Shown here piece after piece: positions 8,952 through 18,736 of a DNA stretch of 58,589 bases (the first letter of the stretch is position 1; each line of letters opens with the position of its first letter). Origin of the DNA: Nymphaea colorata (taxonomy: Eukaryota > Streptophyta > Magnoliopsida > Nymphaeales > Nymphaeaceae); NCBI RefSeq assembly GCF_008831285.2, contig NC_045140.1:28837937-28896525 (forward strand), in the 5' to 3' direction. The translations under genes were made by a program, and so were the position numbers. Under the pieces are notes generated by a model. The model made no database searches and was not told the origin of the DNA. It was given only the letters and a program-made list of their open reading frames with translations.

Positions 8952-11900
8952 TGTTAGGTTCCCGAAACCCGCGGTCGTCTAACTCGAGAGTCGAGGTCCT
9001 ACTGCCAAGATCGCCTCGAGGAATCTAGACCAAAAAACCTAAACAAATATATACAAGGAACTACCCGGCCGGACAGGACCCCGGCGCAAACCCAATAGGA
9101 CGTGAATACACGAAAGGGGTAATCCCAAAAACCTAACTAAGTCAAAACCTACTACCAAAAAACTACGAGGGGTGTGAGGCCGTACAAGCGTGCGCGATAC
9201 AAAAGTACTCTCGCAACTCACTCAATGCAAACCATCAAACCACACAACCATATCTACACGTAACAAACCACACCCAATACCCTAGGTAGGCTCGTCGATT
9301 AGCGGTCGGGTCTAGGCCAAGGGCCGTCGAGGTACCGCTGGAATCAACCAAGGCCAAAGCCGGGCTCAAGCAAATACGAAAGCAAATGCACCCGACCCAC
9401 GAAACTACAAGGGAGTGAGAGGGCATTACCAGCCAAGCTATTCTTGGCTTTCAGCAAGATGGCCGCGAGGTGAATCCCCAAACCTCGGGCAATGCAGCAA
9501 CCGTGAGGAAGAACTCCAGAGGAAGAGGGCTGCAGCTGGATCCGAGCAGCAAGGTAGAATCGACGCCGGAAGTCTCCAAAGGACCGGCAAGGGACGCCGG
9601 ACGAGTTGCTGGAATTCGGCCCTCCTGGCACGCCGGAGATGGCTGAAACTGGCACGCCGAAGTGGTAGACGCGCCACGAAGGGAACCGGTTGAAGAGATG
9701 CTCGTCGGTGATCGCCTAGGAGCTTCAATTGCTGGCACCTTGTGTGGACGGGACCGGCTGGAATGTCCGCTGGAATGCTGGCCGGAAAAGGAGGCAGCAG
9801 GGAATGAACTAGTCAAGCCGCCGATTCCTAGACTCCAAGGGTGCTCAAGAGCGGTCTCCCTTGTGGGCTAAGGTAGGAATCGACTAGGTGCGACTTGACC
9901 TAGGTTGGGTTGGACAGAGGTGAGCTCGGACAAGGTGAGCTTAGGCCAGCTGGGCTAGGTACAGGAAGTGGACTTGGTCAATGGTAGGCTGGGAAAAGGG
10001 GGTCAAGTGCTCCAAACCCTAAGTTGACCGGGTGAAGGGAAGGGGCGAAAATGTAGGTTCCTACAAAGTAGCTAGAGTAGGTTTAGGGCTAGGCTGGGTA
10101 GAAATGGAAATGACGTGGGGCTAGGTTAAGGGTAAATTAGATTAGGCTTGACTAAGATTTGGAATCTAGAGGATGAGCCTAGGTGGAGCAAGAAATGTGG
10201 TGAGGTGGATTCGGTTGGTGAGGTGGAGGGGTGAGCTGGAGGGGAGAGACTTCTAAAGGTTTCTAGAAGGGACACTTGGCTGGAGGAGGAAGAACTAGAT
10301 CCTACTTTGTTGGAGACAAATCCTAGCTACTCAATCTCCCCCTTAATTTTCTCTCCAAATGGTGGGAGATCCCCAAATGAGGAAAAGATTGTGGAGGGGT
10401 TGACGAGCTGGCCTCTCTCTCTCTCAAGCTGCTCTCCAATTCAACAGGATTAGAACACGTGGCAAGATGAAGGGACGAAATTGAACAAGAAGAAGCACTT
10501 ACCAAAATGGAGATCGGCTAGGGTTTCTCAAGGTGGCCGGCGATGGGAGTTCTTCCCCAAATGTCGACCGGAATTTCCCCAATTCTCACCAATGTCGCCT
10601 AACTCTGATGATGTCCGTCAAGTACAGCAAGAAGGGACTGTTTTAGCTTGCTGTCCTCTGCCAGAGTTCGCCGGAAGATGTACCAATGTCAACCGCAATA
10701 ATAGCAGCGGTGGCCGGACGCCCAAATGTGCGCCGGAATTTGGAATTCTCGTTGGATTTCAACTTTTCTAACTCATTCTTGGGCTGATATTTTTCTATTC
10801 TTTTCTTTTCTTTCTTTTTTTTCTTTCTCAAGCCCTTTTCTTTCTCTTTTCTTCTGAACTTTCCGGCGAGATTAGCAGATCTAGACCGTGGCTGATTTTA
10901 ACTTCAAACCCACGGTTCAATTGCTATTTTCAAACACAAAATCAAGAAATCTACATGATTAATCAAGGGGAAAGTGGGTGACTCGTAAGAGACCCTTTGA
11001 AACTGGTTTCCACCATGGGAATGAAGAGATCACTGGCTGGAAATCCAGCAAACTCCTCCTCCTTAAGCCGAACCCAAAGACAAAGAGCAACAACGTCGTT
11101 GCACCCTGTTTCTTCCTCGTTAAGGACGCTTACCTCTTGATCTCGAAGGATGGATGGATGTCTTCTTCTTTCTAGTCGCCTAGATCAATGAAGACCTGCC
11201 CTGTTGGAGTCGTGGCCCTTAACCTTGCTGGTGGAGAAGCTCGGTTGCACCATGGACGCCTTGGATTGAAGTGGGGAAAAACCGGGAGGAAGAGCTACCT
11301 TGCGCCTTGCACTTGGAGACTCCCAAAGCCGATCAACCTTTGGCTGAGTGGAGGAGAAGAGCAAAGAAACCAAGGAGAAGAAGATGAAGCCACGGGTTGA
11401 AAGTCTTGTCCTCGTGGTATTGCAGCAATGGCTGCTGTTCTAGCTAAACTACAGATCTACCGTAGAGAGAATAAGGCATGGAGAAGAAGAAGATTGCGCC
11501 TAGAGGAGAAGAGAGAATTCGGGAGAGGAGAGAGAAGCTAATTCTACTAATTACTTAATTTCATTCCAAATTCAATCAATGCATACGAAATCAAATGTTT
11601 ACAAAGCTTATATAGTAGCTGAAATGGAACGGATGTAAACATTGGATCCGGGTCTGAAACTCAAAGCAATTCACACTTACACAAGGCGCAAAAACAAATA
11701 CCAAAGCAAATAGCGAAAAACAAGGACTTGAGACCTAATGTCTCACCATCAAACCGGGTCCTCCTCTCTCCCGCGCATGCTTGTGTTCGACTTGGACCAA
11801 GCCTGCCTTGGTTCGCCCTAGACTGACCCTAAGGGACTCGGGTTTGACCAAGACTAAGGCTGGACTCAACTGGAAACGGACTTGACCCACCTTCTTGATC

Positions 11901-12156
11901 TTTTAAAGCCTCGCCTAGAGCCATCGCACTACCTCCCACACCTCCCTCTGTGCTAACTCCAAGCTCAGTTAACGCTTCAACCTTGGGTTAATCCAAGTGC
12001 TGCACACCTCCCTCTCCTCCCTCTTGACCCAGCCCCGGGTCAAATTGACTATGCTCAGCCCTAGCAAACCGAAGATTGGACTCCTCTTGTCCTCTGTGAC
12101 TGCTCTCGGCCACATCCGTGGCCGCTTGTGGCCAATTTGAGGGGTGGCCCGTATCA
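8952..12156 (-). repeat. A1 5' LTR, hybrid type C / family A (3,205 bp)
   Basis: On the plus strand 8952-9628 is type-C LTR (TGTTAGGTTCCCG..., matching 56389-57065). From ~9629 it becomes family-A LTR (matching A1 3' LTR from ~1036), ending in GTATCA at 12156. The C-to-A junction lies in a short shared CTGG/CCGG-rich stretch. It also lacks 72 bp between two CTAGGTGG repeats that the A1 3' LTR retains (1607-1614 and 1679-1686). A TATA box at 11607-11614 would drive the element. Confidence 0.85.
11607..11614 (-). promoter_or_regulatory. LTR TATA box (A1 5' LTR, promoter copy)
   Basis: Minus-strand TATATAAG in the LTR that would transcribe A1; the RNA start is expected near 11575-11580. The RNA would contain about 2.6 kb of R-U5, partly type C, before the first primer-binding site. 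Confidence 0.7.
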
Positions 12157-12161
12157 GTCTC
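12157..12161. repeat. Target-site duplication of A1 (right copy)
   Basis: GTCTC immediately follows the A1 5' LTR end and matches 691-695. Confidence 0.9.
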
Positions 12162-15104
12162 GCCCATGGCCGGTAGAATCCGAAGCCAAAGGCCTCGCCT
12201 ACCCCCAAGATCACCCTAGAGGGAGCTAAGACTCACGCTAGACAAACAAGATTCAAGACCCAAAGCAAAAACTTAAAACATAAGCGGAAGCAAATTAACA
12301 CTAACCAACACACCACGGAAGATGCGAACGCTCTCCAAGACAAATGGCTGGCCGGAAGTGAAGAAGTACTCGCCGGAAACGCCTTGGAGCACCTTATGAG
12401 GTTGCTGGATTGAGCGGGGACCTGCTGGTTCTTCGCCGGAAAACGTCGCCCGAAAGTTAGCAGCAGTCACAGGAGGTGGCCGGAGCTGACCGGAGATGGC
12501 TGAAACTGGCAAGCCGGAGTGGTAGACGCGCCACGAAGGGAACCGGTTGAAGAGATGCTCGTCGGTGATCCCCTAGGAGCTTCAATTGCTGGCGCCTTGT
12601 GTGGACGGGACCAGCTGGAATGTCCGCCGGAATGCTGGCCGGAAAAGGAGCAGAGGTCGCCGGTGGTGGCCGGAGGCAGCAGGGAATGAACTAGTCAAGC
12701 CGCCGATTCCTAGACTCCAAGGGTGCTCAAGAGCGGTCTCCCTTGTGGGCTAAGGTAGGAATCGACTAGGTGCGACTTGACCTAGGTTGGGTTGGACAGA
12801 GGTGAGCTCGGACAAGGTGAGCTTAGGCGAGCTGGGCTAGGTACAGGAAGTGGACTTGGTCAATGGTAGGTTGGGCAAAGGGGGTCAAGTGTTCCAAACC
12901 CTAAGTTGACCGGGTGAAGGGAAGGGGCGAAAATGTAGGTTCCTACAAAGTAGCTAGGGTAGGTTTAGGGCTAGGCTGGGTAGAAATGGAAATGACGTGG
13001 GGCTAGGTTAAGGGTAAATTATATTAGGTTTGACTAAGATTTGGAATCTAGAGGATGAGCCTAGGTGGCGGGTGAGTAGAGGCTATCTCCTAGATGTTAG
13101 GAGAGAGGCTAGGGATTAGGTGAGGTGTCTAGCTAGGTGGAGCAAGAAATGTGGTGAGGTGGATTCGGTTGGGAGGTGGAGGGGCGAGCTGGAGGGGAGA
13201 GACTCCTAAAGGTTTCTAGAAGGGACACTTCGCTGGAGGAGGAAGAACTAGATCCTACTTTGTTGGAGACAAATCCTAGCTACTCAATCTCCACCTTAAT
13301 TTTCTCTCCAAATGGTGGGCGATCCACCAAATGAAGAAAAGATTGTGGAGGGGTTGACGAGCTGGCCTCTCTCTCTCTCAAGCTGCTCTCTAATTCAACA
13401 GGATTAGGACACGTGGCAAGATGAAGGGACGAAATTGAACAAGAAGAAACACTTACCAAAATGGAGATCGGCTAGGGTTTTTCAAGGTGGCCGGCAGTGG
13501 GAGTTCTTCCCCAAATGTCGACCGGAATTTCCCCAATTCTCACCAATGTCGCCTAACTCTGATGATGTCCATCAAGTACAGCAAGAATGGTCTGTTTTAG
13601 CTTGCTGTCCTCTGCCGGAGTTCGCCGGAAGATGTACCAATGTTAACCGGAATAATAGCAGCGGTGGCCGGACGCCCAAATGTGCGCCGGAATTTGGAAT
13701 TCTCGCCGGATTTCAACTTTTCTAACTCATTCTTGGGCTGATATTTTTCTATTCTTTTCTTTTCTTTTTTTTCTTTCTCAAGCCCTTTTCTTTCTCTTTT
13801 CTTCAGAATTTTCCGGCGAGATTAGCAGATCTGGACCGTGGCTGATTTTAACTTCAAACCCACGGTTCAATTGCTATTTTCAAACTCGAAATCAAGAAAT
13901 CTACGTGATTAATAAAGGGGAAAGTGGGTGACTCGTAAGAGACCCTTTGAAACTGGTTTCCACCGTGGGAATGAAGAGATCACTGGCTGGAAATCCAGCA
14001 AACTCCTCCTCCTTAAGCCGAACCCAAAGACAAAGAGCAACAACGTCGTTGCACCCTCATTCTTCCTCGTTAAGGACGCTTACCTCTTGATCTCGAAGGA
14101 TGGATGGATGTCTTCTTCTTTCTAGTCGCCTAGATCAATGAAGACCTGCCCTGTTGGAGTCGTGGCCCTTAACCTTGCTGTTGGAGAAGCTCGGTTGCAC
14201 CGTGGACGCCTTGGATTGAAGTGGGGAAAAACCGGGAGGAAGAGCTACCTTGCGCCTTGCACTTGGAGACTCCCAAAGCCGATCAACCTTTGGCCGAGTG
14301 GAGGAGAAGAGCAAAGAAACCAAGGAGAAGAAGATGAAACCGCGGGTTGAAAGTCTTGTCCTCGTGGTATTGCAGCAATGGCTGCTGTTCTAGCTAAACT
14401 ACAGATCTACCGTAGAGAGAATAAGGCATGGAGAAGAAGAAGATTGCGCCTAGAGGAGAAGAGAGAATTCGGGAGAGGAGAGAGAAGCTAATTCTACTAA
14501 TTACTTAATTTCATTCCAAATTCAATCAATGCATACGAAATCAAATGTTTACAAAGCTTATATAGTAGCTGAAATGGAACAGATCTAAACATTGGATCCA
14601 GGTCTGAAACTCAAAGCAATTCACACTTACACAAGGCGCAAAAACAAATACCAAAGCAAATAGCGAAAAACAAGGACTTGAGACCTAATGTCTCACCATC
14701 AAACCGGGTCCTCCTCTCGCCCGCGCATGCTTGGGTTCGACTTGGACCAAGCCTGCCTAGGTTTGCCCTAGACTGACCCTAAGGGACTCGGGTTTGACCA
14801 AGACTAAGGCTGGACTCAACTGGAAACAGACTTGACCCACCTTCTTGATCTTTTAAAGCCTCGCCTAGAGCCATCGCACTACCTCCCACACCTCCCTCTG
14901 TGCTAACTCCAAGCTCAGTTAACGCTTCAACCTTGGGTGAATCCAAGTGCTGCACACCTCCCTCTCCTCCCTCTTGACCCAGCCCCGGGTCAAATTGACT
15001 ATGCTCAGACCTAGCAAACCGAAGATTGGACTCCTCTTGTCCTCTGTGACTGCTCTCGGCCACATCCGTGGCCGCTTGTGGCCAATTTGAGGGGTGGCCC
15101 GTAT
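12157..15104 (-). repeat. A0 LTR (family A), interrupted by A1
   Basis: Rest of the LTR that begins at 684: 12157-12161 is the right target duplication, and LTR sequence then continues to GTAT at 15104. The terminal CA expected next is missing and rDNA follows at once (GAGGACATT). No internal retrotransposon region is attached, so it is a solo LTR or the scar of LTR-LTR recombination. The ORF at 14779-15063 is the LTR-encoded C-terminus of gag-pol, not a gene. Nothing else is recognised. Confidence 0.88.
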
Positions 15105-15375
15105 GAGGACATTAACGCAGCCCATCCGCATGGTGTGTGGAGGGCTTGGGCGTGCGGCTTTTGGCCTCTCAGCTTTTGTGCTGCTCGTTGGTTATTTCTG
15201 TCGTTACGTCGGCCTTTATGGATTCTCAGTACGTTTCGGGCGCCGGTGGGCAGTTTTTTATTGCTGTTCTTCCTAAAACGTCGTCCGCAGTGATGTCGAA
15301 AACGAAACGATGATTGACCGTCGGTAGCTATCGGTTCTTTTGTGGCCGGGGCCTCTGACGTTGTCGATGTGTTGC
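15105..15375 (+). other. rDNA 5' external transcribed spacer fragment
   Basis: Non-coding sequence leading directly into the 18S 5' end (…GATGTGTTGC then TACCTGGTTGATCC). No LTR similarity was seen. With 1-683 it probably formed one spacer before A0 inserted, although bases may have been lost at the junction. Confidence 0.75.
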
Positions 15376-15773
15376 TACCTGGTTGATCCTGCCAGTTGTC
15401 ATATGCTTGTCTCAAAGATTAAGCCATGCATGTGTAAGTATGAACTAATTCAGACTGTGAAACTGCGAATGGCTCATTAAATCAGTTATAGTTTGTTTGA
15501 TGGTATTTGCTACTCGGATAACCGTAGTAAAGCTAGAGCTAATACGTGCACCACACCCCGACTTCTGGAAGGGTCGCATTTATTAGATAAAAGGCCAATG
15601 CGGGCTTTGCTTGATGTTTTGGTGATTCATGATAACTCGACGGATCGCATGGCCTTCGTGCCGGCGACGCATCATTCAAATTTCTGCCCTATCAACTTTC
15701 GATGGTAGGATAGTGGCCTACCATGGTAGTGACGGGTGACGGAGAATTAGGGTTCGATTCCGGAGAGGGAGCC
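15376..15773 (+). rRNA. 18S rRNA gene, 5' fragment (~398 nt)
   Basis: Starts at TACCTGGTTGATCCTGCCAG, the universal eukaryotic 18S 5' end, and continues colinearly through AATACGTGCACCA, TTCTGGAAGGG, GATAACTCGACGGATCGCA and CGATTCCGGAGAGGGAGCC. It is then cut by the A2 LTR at 15774. The remaining ~1.4 kb of 18S is not in the window. Some positions I expect to be conserved differ (CAGTTGTCATATGC for CAGTAGTCATATGC; GTAGTAAAGCTAGAGC for GTAGTAATTCTAGAGC), consistent with a decaying copy or lineage-specific change. Non-functional, because truncated. Confidence 0.97.
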
Positions 15774-18736
15774 TGGTAGGGTCTCGCCCGTGGCCGGTAG
15801 AATCCGAAGCCAAAGGCCTCGCCTACCCCCAAGATCACCCTAGAGGGAGCTAAGACTCACGCTAGACAAACAAGATTCAAGACCCAAAGCAAAAACTTAA
15901 AACATAAGCGGAAGCAAATTAACACTAACCAACACACCACGGAAGATGCGAACGCTCTCCAAGACAAACGGCTGGCTGGAAGTGAAGAAGTACACGCCGG
16001 AAATGCCTAGGAGCACCTTGGGAGGTTGCTGGATTGAGCGGGGACCTGCTGGTTCTTCGCCGGAAAACATCACCAGAAAGTTAGCAGCAGTCACCGGAGG
16101 TGGCCGGAGCTGACCGGAGATGGCTGAAACTGGCACGCCGGAGTGGTAGATGCGCCACGAAGGGAACCGGTTGAAGAGATGCTCGTCGGTGATCGCCTAG
16201 GAGCTTCAATTGCTGGTGCCTTGTGTGGACAGGACCAGCTGGAATGTCCGCCGGAATGCTGGCCGGAAAAGGAGCAGAGGTCGCCGGTGGTGGCCGGAGG
16301 CAGCAGGGAATGAACTAGTCAAGCCGCCGATTCCTAGACTCCAAGGGTGCTCAAGAGCGGTCTCCCTTGTGGGCTAAGGTAGGAATCGACTAGGTGCGAC
16401 TTGACCTAGGTTGGGTTGGACAGAGGTGAGCTCGGACAAGGTGAGCTTAGGCGAGCTGGGCTAGGTACAGGAAGTCGACTTGGTCAATGGTAGGTTGGGC
16501 AAAGGGGGTCAAGTGTTCCAAACCCTAAGTTGACCGGGTGAAGGGAAGGGGCGAAAATGTAGGTTCCTACAAAGTTGCTAGGGTAGGTTTAGGGTTAGGC
16601 TGGGTAGAAATGGAAATGACGTGGGGCTAGGTTAAGGGTAAATTAGATTAGGTTTGACTAAGATTTGGAATCTAGAGGATGAGCCTAGGTGGTGGGTGAG
16701 TAGAGGCTATCTCCTAGATGTTAGGAGAGAGGCTAGGGATTAGGTGAGGTGTCTAGCTAGGTGGAGCAAGAAATGTGGTGAGGTGGATTCGGTTGGTGAG
16801 GTGGAGGGGCGAGCTGGAGGGGAGAGACTCCTAAAGGTTTCTAGAAGGGACACTTGGCTGGAGGAGGAAGAACTAGATCCTACTTTGTTGGAGACAAATC
16901 CTAGCTACTCAATCTCCCCCTTAATTTTCTCTCCAAATGGTGGGCGATCCACCAAATGAGGAAAAGATTGTGGAGGGGTTGACGAGCTGGCCTCTCTCTC
17001 TCTCAAGCTGCTCTCTAATTCAACAGCATTAGGATACGTGGCAAGATGAAGGGATGAAATTGAACAAGAAGAAACACTTACCAAAATGGAGATCGGCTAG
17101 GGTTTCTCAAGGTGGCCGGCGGTGGGAGTTCTTCCCCAAATGTCGACCGGAATTTCCCCAATTCTCACCAATGTCGCCTAACTCTGATGATGTCCGTCAA
17201 GTACAGCAAGAAGGGACTGTTTTAGCTTGCTGTCCTCTACCGGAGTTCGCCGGAAGATGTACCAATGTTAACCGGAATAATAGCAGCGGTGGCCGGACGC
17301 CCAAATGTGCGCCGGAATTTGGAATTCTCGCCGGATTTCAACTTTTCTAACTCATTCTTGGGCTGATATTTTTCTATTCTTTTCTTTTCTTTCTTTTTTT
17401 TTCTTTCTCAAGCCCTTTTCTTTCTCTTTTCTTCTGAACTTTCCGGCGAGATTAGCAGATCTGGACCGTGGCTGATTTTAACTTCAAACCCACGGTTCAA
17501 TTGCTATTTTCAAACACGAAATCAAGAAATCTACGTGATTAATCAAGGGGAAAGTGGGTGACTCGTAAGAGACCCTTTGAAACTGGTTTCCACCGTGGGA
17601 ATGAAGAGATCACTGGCTGGAAATCCAGCAAACTCCTCCTCCTTAAGCCGAACCCAAAGACAAAGAGCAACAACGTCGTTGCACCCTCTTTCTTCCTCGT
17701 TAAGGACGCTTACCTCTTGATCTCGAAGGATGGATGGATGTCTTCTTCTTTCTAGTCGCCTAGATCAATGAAGACCTGCCCTGTTGGAGTCGTGGCCCTT
17801 AACCTTGCTGGTGGAGAAGCTCGGTTGCACCATGGACGCCTTGGATTGAAGTGGGGAAAAACCAGGAGGAAGAGCTACCTTGCGCCTTGCACTTGGAGAC
17901 TCCCAAAGCCGATCAACCTTTGGCCGAGTGGAGGAGAAGAGCAAAGAAACCAAGGAGAAGAAGATGAAGCCGCGGGTTGAAAGTCTTGTCCTCGTGGTAT
18001 TGCAGCAATGGCTGCTGTTCTAGCTAAACTACAGATCTACCGTAGAGAGAATAAGGCATGGAGAAGAAGAAGATTGCGCCTAGAGGAGAAGAGAGAATTC
18101 GGGAGAGGGGAGAGAAGCTAATTCTACTAATTACTTAATTTCATTCCAAATTCAATCAATGCATACGAAATCAAATGTTTACAAAGCCTATATAGTAGCT
18201 GAAATGGAACGGATGTAAACATTGGATCCGGGTCTGAAACTCAAAGCAATTCACACTTACACAAGGCGCAAAAACAAATACCAAAGCAAATAGCGAAAAA
18301 CAAGGACTTGAGACCTAATGTCTCACCATCAAACCGGGTCCTCCTCTCTCCCACGCATGCTTGGGTTCGACTTGGACCAAGCCTGCCTAGGTTCGCCCTA
18401 GACTGACCCTAAGGGACTCGGGTTTGACCAAGACTAAGGCTGGACTCAACTGGAAACGGACTTGACCCACCTTCTTGATCTTTTAAAGCCTCGCCTAGAG
18501 CCATCGCACTACCTCCCACACCTCCCTCTGTGCTAACTCCAAGCTCAGTTAACGCTTCAACCTTGGGTGAATCCAAGTGCTGCACACCTCCCTCTCCTCC
18601 CTCTTGACCCAGCCCCGGGTCAAATTGACTATGCTCAGCCCTAGCAAACCGAAGATTGGACTCCTCTTGTCCTCTGTGACTGCTCTCGGCCACATCCGTG
18701 GCCGCTTGTGGCCAATTTGAGGGGTGGCCCGTATCA
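15774..18736 (-). repeat. A2 3' LTR (2,963 bp)
   Basis: Family-A LTR with TGGTAGGGTC at the outer end and GTATCA at the inner end (plus strand). It carries the gag-pol C-terminal codons at 18409-18736 and a TATA variant (TATATAGG, minus) at 18187-18194. Short ORFs inside are LTR noise. Confidence 0.92.

Larger units (their letters stand above)
696..12156 (-). mobile_element. Ty3/gypsy LTR retrotransposon A1, complete, nested in A0
   Basis: Complete element of 11,461 bp transcribed leftward. From right to left: 5' LTR 8952-12156, type-C primer-binding site 8937-8949, chimeric leader, family-A primer-binding site 8777-8789, leader, gag-pol 8610-3334, polypurine tract 3662-3674, 3' LTR 696-3661. 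Matching GTCTC duplications on both sides show that it integrated as one unit. It is odd in two ways: the LTRs are not the same type (3' LTR pure family A, 5' LTR with ~677 bp of type C at its U5 end), and there are two primer-binding sites. It is the only element here whose whole polyprotein frame is open. Confidence 0.93.

Noticed and set aside
14779-15063. Separate small protein genes at 14779-15063, 26497-26853 and 38139-38399 (minus)
   Set aside because: They are the LTR-encoded C-terminal tail of gag-pol in LTRs with no gag-pol attached on that side.
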